Source of the DNA: Cyanobium sp. FGCU6
Lineage (GTDB): Bacteria; Cyanobacteriota; Cyanobacteriia; PCC-6307; Cyanobiaceae
Assembly (NCBI GenBank): GCA_024958655.1
Contig: JANWUR010000001.1
Coordinates: 124,001-188,000, forward strand
Length of the DNA: 64,000 nt
Reading direction: 5' to 3'
Both the position numbers and the translations under genes were made by a program. The notes below the pieces were generated by a model. That model made no database searches and had not been told where the DNA came from. It worked only from the letters and a program-made list of their open reading frames with translations. Positions 8,723 to 17,143 of this stretch are shown one piece after another (within the stretch, counting starts at the first letter, position 1; each line of letters opens with the position of its first letter).

Positions 8723-10828
8723 TTGAGCACGCCCCGCCTCCACCCCCGCACGATCGAGGCCGTCAAGGAGCGGGCCGACATCGTCGAGGTGGTGGGCGAG
8801 CACGTGGTGCTGAAGAAGAAGGGCCGCGAGTTCGTGGGCCTCTGCCCCTTCCACGACGACCGCTCGCCGTCGATGACGGTGTCGCCGGCCAAGCAGTTCT
8901 ATTACTGCTTCTCCTGCGGCGCCGGCGGCAACGCGATCAAGTTCCTGATGGAACACCAGCGCGCCAGCTTCTCCGACGTGGTGCTGGAGCTGGCGCGCCG
9001 CTATCAGCTGCCCGTCGAGACCCTCGACGCCCCCCAGCAGGAGAGGCTGCGCCAGCAGCTCGGCCGCCGCGAGCGGCTCCACCGCGTGCTGGCCCTGGCC
9101 ACCGGCTGGTTCCAGGCCCAGCTGCGCTCGCCCGAGGGAGCCGAGGCCCTGGCCTACCTGCGCCAGAGCCGGCGGCTGAGCGAGAGCACGATCGATGCTT
9201 TCGCCCTCGGCTACGCCCCCGACCGCTGGGATGGCCTGCTCGCCCATCTCCAGCAGGTGGAGGGCTTCACGCCCGAGCTGCTGGAGGCGGCCGGCCTGGT
9301 GGTGCCCCGCAAGGGCGGCAGCGGCCACTACGACCGCTTCCGCCACCGGCTGATCGTGCCGATCCGCGACCGGCAGGGGCGGGTGATCGGCTTCGGCGGC
9401 CGCAGCCTCGACGGCGCCGAGCCCAAATACCTCAACTCACCGGAAACCGAGGTGTTCGAGAAGGGCCGCCATCTGTTCGGCCTCGACCGCGCCGCCGACG
9501 CCATCCGCCGCGAGGACCGCGCGGTGGTGGTGGAGGGCTACTTCGATGTGATCGCCCTGCACGCCGCCGGCATCACCCACGCGGTGGCGGCCCTGGGCAC
9601 CGCCCTCAGCAGCCGCCAGATCACCCAGCTGTGCCGCTGCTGTGACGGCAAGCGGCTGGTGCTCAACTTCGACGCCGATGCCGCCGGCGTGCGGGCCGCC
9701 CAGCGGGCGATCGGCGAGGTGGAGCAGCTGGCGCTCCAGGGCCAGCTGGAGCTGCGGGTGCTGCAGCTGCCCGCCGGCAAGGATCCCGACGAGTTCCTGC
9801 AGGAGCACGGCAGCGGCGAGTACCGCGCCCTGCTCGACGGCGCGCCCCTCTGGCTCGACTGGCAGATCGAGCAGGTGCTGGTCGGCCGCGATCTGGCCCG
9901 CGCCGACCAGTTCCAGCAGGCCGTTTCCGGCCTGGTGGCGCTGCTGGGCAAGCTGCCCCAGAGCGCCATACGCAGCCACTATCTGCAGCGGGTGGCCGAG
10001 CGCCTCTCCGGCGGCCAGGCCCGGCTGGCGCTGCAGCTCGAAGACGACCTGCGCCAGCAGGTGAAGGGCCAGCGCTGGCACGGGCGCTCCACCCGCTGGG
10101 AGCAGCCCGGCGACGCCGGCCTGCGCGAGCGCGCCGAGGCCGACCTGCTGCGCCTCTACCTCCACTGCCCCGAGCACCGGGGCGCCGTGCGTCAGGAGCT
10201 GCGAACCCGGGAGCTGGAGGACTTCGCCCTCCAGCACCACCGCCTGCTGTGGGCGATCGTCAGCGAGCTGGAGGAGGACAACCTCGGCGCCGGCCGGCTG
10301 GAGGCGATCGCCCGCGGCAGCGATCCCGGCCACGATCTGGCCGGCCTCGATCTGCCCCGCCTGCTCGGCGATCGCCTGCTGCTGGAGCGCAGCGATCTGC
10401 ACCAGCGGCTCACCCCCCTTCTCCATCCCAGCGAGGTGCAGCAGCTGGCCCTGCAGCAGCCGCTGCTGCAGCTGCGGGGTGCGGCCGCCGTGCTCGAGCG
10501 CCAGCGCACCCTGCGCCGCTGCCGCCACCTGCTCGACGCCTGGAGCGCCCAGCGGCTCGACACCCTGGAAACCTGCATCGCCCGGCTGCTGGAGGAGGAA
10601 GCCGATCCCGCCACCCCCGATCCCAGGCCTGCCGATCCCGGGGCTGGCGGCCCCCTCACCACCGCCGGGCTGGCGATGGAAGCCCGCGTCGACGCCCTGT
10701 TCGCCGCGCTCAACGGCGACGCCCTGCGCTTCCAGGACGCCTACTACAGCGAGCGTCGCTACCTGGGGGAGCTCGACCGCCGGCGCTGCGCCGCCATCGA
10801 CGAGCTGGTGATTCACCCGGCCGCCTGA
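8723..10828 (+). CDS. dnaG: DNA primase
   Basis: About 701 aa from a TTG at 8723 (STPRLHPRTIEAVKERADIV). A GTG at 8684 in the same frame is an alternative. DnaG makes RNA primers at the fork. Domains in order: a zinc ribbon (CPFHDDRSPSM ... YYCFSCGAGG), an RNA polymerase core with RFRHRLIVPI and GFGGRSL, a Toprim fold (VVVEGYFDVIALH ... LNFDADAAG) and a long helical C-terminus that would bind DnaB. The frame is open 390 codons further upstream, but that part is antisense to the EamA gene and not primase-like. Confidence 0.95.
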   Translation: MSTPRLHPRTIEAVKERADIVEVVGEHVVLKKKGREFVGLCPFHDDRSPSMTVSPAKQFYYCFSCGAGGNAIKFLMEHQRASFSDVVLELARRYQLPVETLDAPQQERLRQQLGRRERLHRVLALATGWFQAQLRSPEGAEALAYLRQSRRLSESTIDAFALGYAPDRWDGLLAHLQQVEGFTPELLEAAGLVVPRKGGSGHYDRFRHRLIVPIRDRQGRVIGFGGRSLDGAEPKYLNSPETEVFEKGRHLFGLDRAADAIRREDRAVVVEGYFDVIALHAAGITHAVAALGTALSSRQITQLCRCCDGKRLVLNFDADAAGVRAAQRAIGEVEQLALQGQLELRVLQLPAGKDPDEFLQEHGSGEYRALLDGAPLWLDWQIEQVLVGRDLARADQFQQAVSGLVALLGKLPQSAIRSHYLQRVAERLSGGQARLALQLEDDLRQQVKGQRWHGRSTRWEQPGDAGLRERAEADLLRLYLHCPEHRGAVRQELRTRELEDFALQHHRLLWAIVSELEEDNLGAGRLEAIARGSDPGHDLAGLDLPRLLGDRLLLERSDLHQRLTPLLHPSEVQQLALQQPLLQLRGAAAVLERQRTLRRCRHLLDAWSAQRLDTLETCIARLLEEEADPATPDPRPADPGAGGPLTTAGLAMEARVDALFAALNGDALRFQDAYYSERRYLGELDRRRCAAIDELVIHPAA

Positions 10829-10871
10829 ACTGAGGGGCTGAAGGATGCGGACATCGCCGGACGAGGGTCTT

Positions 10872-11429
10872 TCAGAGGGAGGGTGAGTCCACAAGCTCCC
10901 ACCGGCTCGCAAGGTCTTCCAAGGGCAGGGCATCGACCCCGTCGCCGAGGGGAAAGCGGTGGGGCGCCCGGCAGAACAGGGCCAGGCCAGTCACGCTGCC
11001 AGCCGGCAACAGCGTCGCCACCGGGTGGAGGCATCCCGCATCCGCCGGTCGGGGCAGTGCGCACCATTTGGCATCGCCGAGCCAGACGTCGCCTCCGCGC
11101 TCGAGCAGCACATCCGCTGCCGATCCACCTCCAGCGTGAGATGGCGGAACCACCCCGGCGCGTCCTGCACCTCATCAATGATCAGCAGCGCCGGATGTCG
11201 GGAAAGAAAGGCCTGGGGATCTCCCTCGGCCAGGGCCGCTTCGCCGGGCAGATCGGGCGTGACCAGGTGATGGTCCGGAAACAGCCGCCTTGTGAGAGCC
11301 GACTTACCGGGCTGGCGGGCGCCCGTGAGCAACCACCACCGGACGGGTGGCGGCCAGCTGCCGCAGGCGCGGCTCCATCAGGTGCGGGATCCACACGGGT
11401 TGATCCTGGTCTTCGATCCTGCTGATCAT
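10872..11429 (-). pseudogene. AAA ATPase/DUF4143-type protein, frameshifted with a large internal deletion
   Basis: Three frames together spell a broken member of the AAA_14/DUF4143 family. From the ATG at 11429: MISRIEDQ ... LAATRPVVV. A one-base shift near 11330 leads into LLTGARQPGKSALTRRLF (Walker A), LLIIDEVQDAPGWFRHL (Walker B) and LEVDRQR. At about 11112 the sequence jumps to DVLLERGGDVWLGDAKW ... GVDALPLEDL, the family's C-terminal nuclease-like end. Some 200 residues that normally lie between are gone. Intact homologs are often about 400 aa, so this is a relic. Confidence 0.8.
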
Positions 11430-11584
11430 TTGACGGTGTCGTGCCAATGATTCGAAAGCATCACAGGATTGGCAGCCATCGCTTCGCACCCGACTTCGAG
11501 CCCATGCGGGGTTGATCCCTGGGAGGTTGGGGTGCCTATTCCTGGCCCAGGTCCCTAGGGTCGGAAGAGAAGCAGGGGGATGCT

Positions 11585-12625
11585 TTGGCCCAGGACCCTG
11601 AATCGTTCGCCCCGGTCGCGGGAGCGGCGGCTGCCCCGCCGCCTTATCCCATCCCTGCCGACGAGGAGCAGCGCCTGCGCGAGCTCGAGCGGCTGGGCGT
11701 GTCGGCGATGGAAAGCGACGAGCACTTCGAGCGCATCCTTGATCTGGCCAGCTCGATCTTCGGCACCCCGATCGTGCTTATCTCCCTGGTGGAGCGGGAT
11801 CGCCAGTGGTTTCTCGGCCGCCGGGGGCTGGAGGTAAGCGAGACCCCGCGCGATGTGGCCTTCTGCGCCCACGCCATCGCCGGCGAGGGGGTGATGGTGG
11901 TGCCCGACGCCCTCGACGATCAGCGCTTCCGCGATAACCCCCTCGTGCGGGGCGACCCCCACATCCGCTTCTACGCCGGTGCTCCGCTGGTGAGTCCGGC
12001 CGGTCACAGCCTCGGCACCCTGTGCGTGATCGACCGCGATCCGCGCCGGCTGGAGCCTGCCCAGCAGCGCCAGTTGCAGTGGCTGGCGGATCTGGTGATG
12101 CGGGAGCTGGAGCTGCGCCGCCTGTCGCATCTCGATCCGATCACCGGCCTCTCCAGCCGCCGCACCTTTCTGGCGATCGGCGATCGGGAGTTCACCACCG
12201 CCCGCCGCGAAGGTCGGCCACTGGCTCTGTTCTGCTTCGACCTCGACCAGTTCCGGCGCATCAACGACCGCTGGGGCCACCACGTGGGCGATGAGCTGCT
12301 GGTGCGTCTGCGCCAGCTCCTCGATCGCCTCCGCCGCGAGCAGGATTTCGCCGGCCGGCTCGGCGATGGCGAGTTCGCCCTGCTGCTGCCCGGCCTCGAC
12401 GACGAGCGGGCGCTGGCGCTGGCGGAGCGGCTGCGGCGCGAGGTTGGGGTGCTGCCCGGACCCCATCGCCACTCCGATGTGGCGCTGCACATCAGCGGCG
12501 GCCTCACCAGCCTGGGCCTTTCGGATCGCAGCTTCTCGGATCTGCTGAGCCGCGCCGACCGCGCCCTGCAGCTGGCCAAGGCTAACGGCCGCGACCAGAT
12601 CGCCTGCCTGTTCGACGGCCGCTGA
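11585..12625 (+). CDS. GAF-GGDEF protein with degenerate GDGEF active site and intact I-site
   Basis: 346 aa from a TTG at 11585 preceded by a purine-rich AGGGGG about 6 nt upstream. Residues about 25-175 form a GAF sensor domain (FGTPIVLISLVERDRQWF, APLVSPAGHSLGTLCVID). Residues about 180-340 form a GGDEF domain: DPITGLSSRRTFL, CFDLDQFRRINDRWGHHVGD. At 12362-12376 the signature is GDGEF, so the usual acidic third position is Gly. REQD five residues earlier matches the RxxD inhibitory site that binds c-di-GMP. Synthesis of c-di-GMP is doubtful; ligand sensing is plausible. Confidence 0.9.
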   Translation: MAQDPESFAPVAGAAAAPPPYPIPADEEQRLRELERLGVSAMESDEHFERILDLASSIFGTPIVLISLVERDRQWFLGRRGLEVSETPRDVAFCAHAIAGEGVMVVPDALDDQRFRDNPLVRGDPHIRFYAGAPLVSPAGHSLGTLCVIDRDPRRLEPAQQRQLQWLADLVMRELELRRLSHLDPITGLSSRRTFLAIGDREFTTARREGRPLALFCFDLDQFRRINDRWGHHVGDELLVRLRQLLDRLRREQDFAGRLGDGEFALLLPGLDDERALALAERLRREVGVLPGPHRHSDVALHISGGLTSLGLSDRSFSDLLSRADRALQLAKANGRDQIACLFDGR

Positions 12626-12684
12626 GGCCCGCTTGGCTGGCCCCTGCCCCCCGCCCCCGCTGGCGGCCCTTCCCCCTTTCCTCC

Positions 12685-12933
12685 ATGACCTTCTACGAAG
12701 CCCTCTGGCACGGCGAGAGCATCGGCGACGGCGGCGACGCCGACGAGGCCCTCACCGCCTACCGGGCGGTGCGTCCCGAGGACGGCGACTGGCCCGCCGC
12801 CTGCGCCGCGCCGGGCTCCGATCCCCATCTGCTGCGCTACTCCTCCTTCGACGCTTACCTCGACAACGCCGACGCCCTGGAGACGATCCCGGTGTCGGCG
12901 GCGATGATCATCGCCGCCCTGGCCGCCGCCTGA
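12685..12933 (+). CDS. small conserved hypothetical protein
   Basis: 82 aa, acidic, soluble, beginning MTFYEALWHGESIGDGG. No domain is recognised. It is Asp/Ala-rich with a hydrophobic C-terminal stretch (SAAMIIAALAAA). It starts 59 nt after the GGDEF gene on the same strand and could be co-transcribed with it. It converges on umuC, whose stop is at 12950. Function unknown. Confidence 0.6.
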   Translation: MTFYEALWHGESIGDGGDADEALTAYRAVRPEDGDWPAACAAPGSDPHLLRYSSFDAYLDNADALETIPVSAAMIIAALAAA

Positions 12934-12949
12934 GCCAGGCGCGCCTGGC

Positions 12950-14227
12950 TCAGGTGAGCACGATCGGGATGTCCTCGATCCGGGTGGTGGCCGCCCGCGA
13001 GAGGCGGGAGCGGCGCATCGTCCAGCCCGGCCGCAGGCCGCAGGCCGCCCACTGCACGGTGTCGCGTCCGAAGCGATGGTTGAGGGCGTCGACGGCGGCC
13101 ATCAGCCGCTCGCGCCGCCGCTGCTGCTCCTCCGGCAGCGGCACCAGCAGATGGTGCTGCAGCATCCCCTCCGGCTGCAGGTCCTGCAGCAGCACCCCGG
13201 CCTTCTGCAGCGGCTTGTGGGGAAGGAACAGCCGCTCCACCAGCGGCAGGGCGGCGGCCAGCAGCACGGCGGTGTCGCTGCTGGCCACGGGCAGGGCCAC
13301 CGTGGCGGCATTGGCGTAGAAGCGGGTTCCGTTGAACGGGCTGCTGCGCACGAACACCGTGATCGCGCCGGCCCGCTGCCGCTGCCGCCGCAGCTTCTCG
13401 GCGGCGCGGCTGAGGTAGGTGGCCACCGCCTCGCGCAGGGCCTCGCGGCTGGTGACGGGTTCACCGAAGCTGCGGCTCACGCAGGTTTCCCGCTTCGCCG
13501 GCGGCTGCCGCACCAGCGGCAGCACGGCATGGCCGCGCAGTTCCTGCTGGAGCCGCAGCCCCACCACGCCGCAGCGCACCCGCAGTTCCCCCGCCGGCCG
13601 GTCGCGCAGCTGGCGGGCGTTGCCGATGCCCCGCAGGCGGCACCAGCGCGACAGGCGCCGGCCGATGCCCCAGACGTCCTCCACGGCGATGCCCTCCAGC
13701 CAGGGGGCGGGATCGGCCACGGCGCCGAGGTCGAACACGCCGCCGTGGCCGGGATCGCGCTTGGCGATGCGGTTGGCGATCTTGGCCAGCACCTTGCTGG
13801 GGGCGATGCCCACCGCCACCGGCAGGCCCAGCTGGCGGCGCACCTCCTGCCGCAGCCGCCTGCCCCAGGCGAGCAGATCCCCACTTGCGGGGCGGTGCAG
13901 GCGGCCGAAGGCCTCGTCGACCGAGTAGACCTCCAGCTCCTCCACCCACGGCTCGATCACGGCCATCAGCCGCTGGCTCATGTCGGCGTAGAGGCCGTAG
14001 TTGGAGCTGCGCACGATCACTCCGTGGCGCTCCAGCAGATGGCGCACCTGGAAGAAGGGGCTGCCCATCGGCAGGCCCAGGGCCCGGGCCTCGGCGCTGC
14101 GCGACACGATGCAGCCATCGTTGTTGGAGAGCACCACCAGCGGCCGGCCGCGCACGGCCGGATCCACCACGGCCTCGCAGGAGGCATAGAAGTTGTTGCC
14201 GTCGATCAGCACCAGTGCCGTGCTCAT
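12950..14227 (-). CDS. umuC: Y-family DNA polymerase V catalytic subunit UmuC
   Basis: 425 aa, normal for UmuC. Translesion polymerase acting with processed UmuD. Palm motifs: LVLIDGNNFYASCEAV near the N-terminus, NNDGCIVSRSAEARALG, YGLYADMSQRLM, and the catalytic YSVDEAF at about residue 100. The helix-hairpin-helix region (VEDVWGIGRRLSRW) and little-finger domain (TCVSRSFGEPVTS) are present. The start ATG at 14227 overlaps the umuD stop by 4 nt (ATGA), so the two are translationally coupled. Confidence 0.96.
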   Translation of the reverse strand: MSTALVLIDGNNFYASCEAVVDPAVRGRPLVVLSNNDGCIVSRSAEARALGLPMGSPFFQVRHLLERHGVIVRSSNYGLYADMSQRLMAVIEPWVEELEVYSVDEAFGRLHRPASGDLLAWGRRLRQEVRRQLGLPVAVGIAPSKVLAKIANRIAKRDPGHGGVFDLGAVADPAPWLEGIAVEDVWGIGRRLSRWCRLRGIGNARQLRDRPAGELRVRCGVVGLRLQQELRGHAVLPLVRQPPAKRETCVSRSFGEPVTSREALREAVATYLSRAAEKLRRQRQRAGAITVFVRSSPFNGTRFYANAATVALPVASSDTAVLLAAALPLVERLFLPHKPLQKAGVLLQDLQPEGMLQHHLLVPLPEEQQRRRERLMAAVDALNHRFGRDTVQWAACGLRPGWTMRRSRLSRAATTRIEDIPIVLT

Positions 14228-14595
14228 CGCCGACCCGGCAGTGTCCCGCCTGGCAGTGTCCCGCCTGGCAGGGTTCCGCCCGGCAGGGTGCGGATGGCGT
14301 GCAGGGCCACGCCCCAGGCCAGCCCGTCGCCCAGGGGCAGGGGCGGCCAGGCCGGATGGGCCGCTTCCAGCATCCAGCCGTGGGGACGGTGCATCAGCCG
14401 CTTGAGGGTGAAGCCGTCATCGAGGCGGGCCACCACGATCCGGCCGTGGCGGGGTTCGAGCGAGCGGTCGACCACGAGCAGGTCGCCGTGGTGGATGCCG
14501 GCGCCGACCATCGAGTCACCCCAGACCCGCAGGAGCACGGTATGGGCGGGCCGTGACACGAGGGCGGCATGCAGGTTCAGTCCGCAGGGGGCCAC
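14224..14595 (-). CDS. umuD: UmuD-like S24 family protein, short N-terminus
   Basis: 123 aa from a GTG at 14595. The catalytic dyad is visible: Ser in VWGDSMVGAGIHHGDLLVV and Lys in DDGFTLKRLMHR. UmuD normally self-cleaves a ~24-residue arm when bound to RecA filaments. Here only about 25 residues precede the GDSM motif, and much of the usual N-terminal arm is absent. No ATG, GTG or TTG was found in frame before the LexA-like box. The C-terminus has four copies of a TLPGG-type repeat encoded by a 15-bp tandem repeat. It is in an operon with umuC. Confidence 0.88.
   Translation of the reverse strand: MAPCGLNLHAALVSRPAHTVLLRVWGDSMVGAGIHHGDLLVVDRSLEPRHGRIVVARLDDGFTLKRLMHRPHGWMLEAAHPAWPPLPLGDGLAWGVALHAIRTLPGGTLPGGTLPGGTLPGRR
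14235..14290. repeat. 15-bp tandem repeat (3.7 copies) at the umuD 3' end
   Basis: Units at 14235-14249, 14250-14264, 14265-14279 and a partial 14280-14290 share CYGGCAGKGTYCCGC. In umuD they encode repeated TLPGG. A 15-bp unit keeps the frame, so copy-number change would lengthen or shorten the UmuD tail without a frameshift. Confidence 0.85.
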
Positions 14596-14622
14596 GGCGC
14601 AACGACGACTCCCTGTCAGGCT

Positions 14623-14636
14623 AGTACATATGTATT
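14623..14636. promoter_or_regulatory. LexA (SOS) box-like operator upstream of umuDC
   Basis: AGTACATATGTATT fits the cyanobacterial LexA consensus RGTACNNNDGTWCB with one mismatch (GTAT for GTWC). It lies 28-41 nt upstream of the umuD GTG on the minus strand, and between umuD and the divergent response regulator (GTG 14694), so it could affect either promoter. Confidence 0.6.
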
Positions 14637-14693
14637 GATGCGCAGGGATCGGGTGAGGCCAGGATTCGGAGGTGATGCAGATCGGAGGTCGGC

Positions 14694-15380
14694 GTGCGGC
14701 TGCTGTTGGTGGAGGACGACGCCCCCCTGTGCCAGGCCCTCGGCCGGCTGCTGCGCCAGTGGGGCTATGCCGTCGAGCTTGCCGCCGACGGACCCGCAGC
14801 CCTCAACTGGTGCGAGCGGGAGCCCTTCGACCTGGTGATCCTCGATCTGGGACTGCCGGGCTGCGATGGCCTGGAGGTGTGCCGCACGCTCCGCAGCGCC
14901 CGCGGACCCCAGCCGCTGATCCTGATGCTCACCGCCTGGGACTCCAGCGCCGACAGGGTGACGGGTCTGGACGAGGGGGCCGACGACTATGTGGTGAAGC
15001 CCTTCGACCCCGACGTGCTGCGCGCCCGGGTGCGGGCGCTGCTGCGCCGTTCCAGCCGGCCCCTCACCACCGAGCTGAACTGGGGCAGCGTGAGGCTGAC
15101 TCCCGGAGACACCCGCCTTAGCCTGGGCGATGGAGAGCTTGAGCTCACCCGCAAGGAGGCGCTGCTGCTGGAAACGCTGCTGCGCGCTGCCGGCCGGAGC
15201 TGCAGCAAGGCCGAGCTGCTCGAGGCCAGTGCCGCCGGCACGCGCGACGTGGGGGAGGAGACGATCAAGGCGCACATGCGCAACCTGCGCGTCAAGCTGG
15301 CCGCCGCCGGCGCACCCCCCGATCTGATCGAGACCGTCTACGGCATTGGCTATCGCCTCAACCCCGCCCACAGCACCTGA
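14694..15380 (+). CDS. OmpR/PhoB-family response regulator
   Basis: 228 aa from a GTG at 14694. The receiver domain spans residues 1-115: acidic pair LLVEDDAP, phosphoacceptor Asp in LVILDLGLPG, Thr in LMLTAWD, Lys in YVVKPFDPD. The winged-helix DNA-binding domain spans about residues 130-225 (LTRKEALLLETLLR, DVGEETIKAHMRNLRVKL, ETVYGIGYRL). It overlaps the following kinase gene by 35 nt, forming a classic two-component operon. The pair resembles RppA/RppB-type systems, but the signal cannot be read from sequence. Confidence 0.95.
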   Translation: MRLLLVEDDAPLCQALGRLLRQWGYAVELAADGPAALNWCEREPFDLVILDLGLPGCDGLEVCRTLRSARGPQPLILMLTAWDSSADRVTGLDEGADDYVVKPFDPDVLRARVRALLRRSSRPLTTELNWGSVRLTPGDTRLSLGDGELELTRKEALLLETLLRAAGRSCSKAELLEASAAGTRDVGEETIKAHMRNLRVKLAAAGAPPDLIETVYGIGYRLNPAHST

Positions 15381-16674
15381 TCCCCTGCGGCTGCGGCCCC
15401 GGCTGCTGGCCCGGGGCGGCGGCTTCGCCCTGCTGCTGTTGCTGGCCTTCGCCGGGGCCATGTACTGGGGGATCGCCGCCGATCGGGAGGAGGACCTGCA
15501 CCATCGGGTGGAGCAGCTCGCGACCGTGGCCAGCGGCCAGCTGCCGTTGCTGGTGCACGAGTTTCACGAGCAGAGCAACGCCAACAAGTTCCAGGGCGAC
15601 GGCGTGGTGGTGGAGGCGGTGGGCTCCTCTCACCAGCGGGTGCGCTGGTTCGACGGGCAGGGCCAGCTGGTGCGCCAGCAGGGCGATCTGCCGCTGCCGC
15701 CGCCACCGCCACCGGAACTCCGCCAGCAGGTGCAGTGGCGGCGCTGGCCCGGGGGGCTGCGGCTGTGGCAGCCGGTGCGCACGCGCTCCGGCGCCGCCGG
15801 TGGGGTGCTGCGCCACAGCGGCTACCTGGAGGTGGGCCTCTCCGATCAGGAACTGCAGACCGAGCTGGCCCGCATGCGGCGGGGGTTGCTGCTGGGCACC
15901 ATCGGTGCTGCCCTGGTGGCGTTGGCGCTGGGGCGGCGCATCCTGCGCAGCGCCCTGGCGCCCCTGCAGGCCCAGGTGGTGGCGATGCAGCGGTTCACAG
16001 CCGATGCCTCCCACGAACTGCGCCATCCGCTCACCATGATGCGCACCCTGGTGGCCACCACGTTGCCGGAGTCGACGAGTGGGGAGGCGCTGGGCCGCAT
16101 CGATGCGGTGGCCGCCCGCATGGGATGCCTGCTCGACGACCTGCTGCTGCTGGCCCGCCATGAGCAGGGCGCGGGCGAGGGTCGGGTGCTTCGCGGCCGC
16201 TGGCGCCGCTTCGACCTGCTCGACCTGCTCGACGACCTGCGCACCCTCCATGCCGCCGCCGCCGCGGAGCGGCAGCTGCAGCTCGTGCTGGAGGCGCCGG
16301 GACTGACGGCGGTGCCGGTGGAGGGCCAGCCCGATCAGCTGGAGCGGCTGTTCACCAACCTGCTGAGCAATGCCCTGCGCCACAGTCCTGCCGGCGGGGT
16401 GGTGCGACTGGCCGTGGAGGTGCAGGGCACGCGGGTGAAGGTGGAGGTGATGGATCAGGGTCCCGGCATTCCCGCCGCTCTGAAGGAGAAGGTGTTCGAG
16501 CGCTTCTGGCAGGGAGGCGGCGCCTCGCGCGAAGGCAGCGCCGGCCTGGGGTTGGCGATCGCCAGGGCCATCGCCCATGCCCACGATGGCGATCTGAGGG
16601 TGGCCGACGGGCGGTCCGGCCGCTGCAGCCTGGAGGTGCAGCTGCCGCTGGGGAGGGGAGAGGAGGCCGGCTGA
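15346..16674 (+). CDS. sensor histidine kinase, partner of the upstream OmpR-type regulator
   Basis: 442 aa from a TTG at 15346, overlapping the regulator gene. A first membrane helix at about 25-45, a roughly 130-residue periplasmic sensor (with a run of six or more prolines) and a second helix at about 185-205 are followed by the H-box FTADASHELRHPLTMMRTLV. The catalytic domain has the N-box (LFTNLLSNALRHSP), G1 (DQGPGIP), F-box and G2 (GSAGLGLAIARAI). All the elements needed for autophosphorylation are present, in contrast to the kinase remnant at 5.5-7.3 kb. Confidence 0.94.
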   Translation: MAIASTPPTAPDPLRLRPRLLARGGGFALLLLLAFAGAMYWGIAADREEDLHHRVEQLATVASGQLPLLVHEFHEQSNANKFQGDGVVVEAVGSSHQRVRWFDGQGQLVRQQGDLPLPPPPPPELRQQVQWRRWPGGLRLWQPVRTRSGAAGGVLRHSGYLEVGLSDQELQTELARMRRGLLLGTIGAALVALALGRRILRSALAPLQAQVVAMQRFTADASHELRHPLTMMRTLVATTLPESTSGEALGRIDAVAARMGCLLDDLLLLARHEQGAGEGRVLRGRWRRFDLLDLLDDLRTLHAAAAAERQLQLVLEAPGLTAVPVEGQPDQLERLFTNLLSNALRHSPAGGVVRLAVEVQGTRVKVEVMDQGPGIPAALKEKVFERFWQGGGASREGSAGLGLAIARAIAHAHDGDLRVADGRSGRCSLEVQLPLGRGEEAG

Positions 16675-16744
16675 CCTGGCCTCACGCGGGGGGATCCAGC
16701 TCCAACGGTTCGGCAGCCGGGGATGAAGGCCGGCTCGGTTCGCC

Positions 16745-17143
16745 TCAGCTGTCCTCGTCGTCTTCCAGCAACAGCTGGGTGAAGGCGGTGTAAAACGCAT
16801 CGCGCAGGCGGGCGTCGGGATCGGCGTCGCTGCCTCCGCGGCCGTTGCGCCGGCGCTTGCCGGGGTTGGCGCCTCGGGGGGGGGCGCTCGGGCCGGCAGG
16901 GTTTGGTTGCTGCTCCAGCCCCTTGAGGCGATCCATCAGATGCGCGGGCACAGTGCCGTCGCGGCTGGCATCCATCAGGTCGTGGAACAGCCGCCCGGGG
17001 TCCTGCTCGGTTTCCACCCGATGGCGCCGGTCGACCGCCCGCGGTGGTGGTGCGGCTTCGGCGGGGGTGGGCATGGGCAGCTTGCTCGGCAGGGTGCGGC
17101 CGAGGGCTTCCAGTCGTTCACGGCTGCGGGCGTCGAAGCTCAT
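16745..17143 (-). CDS. conserved hypothetical protein, low-complexity linkers
   Basis: 132 aa, charged, without membrane segments. It begins MSFDARSRERLEALGRTLP, has a central DPGRLFHDLMDASRDGTVP helix, a Pro/Gly/Arg-rich linker and an acidic C-terminus (LLLEDDEDS). The ATG at 17143 overlaps the stop of the pentapeptide-repeat gene by 4 nt, implying coupled translation. No family with known function recognised. Confidence 0.72.
   Translation of the reverse strand: MSFDARSRERLEALGRTLPSKLPMPTPAEAAPPPRAVDRRHRVETEQDPGRLFHDLMDASRDGTVPAHLMDRLKGLEQQPNPAGPSAPPRGANPGKRRRNGRGGSDADPDARLRDAFYTAFTQLLLEDDEDS

Noticed and set aside
14235-14290. Short repeats as a possible CRISPR
   Set aside because: The units are 15 bp, directly abutting with no spacers, and lie within a coding region.
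13076-14638. 520-codon open frame antisense to umuDC
   Set aside because: Its Gln/His/Gly-rich composition is the usual shadow of GC-rich codons; umuC and umuD have complete conserved motifs on the other strand.
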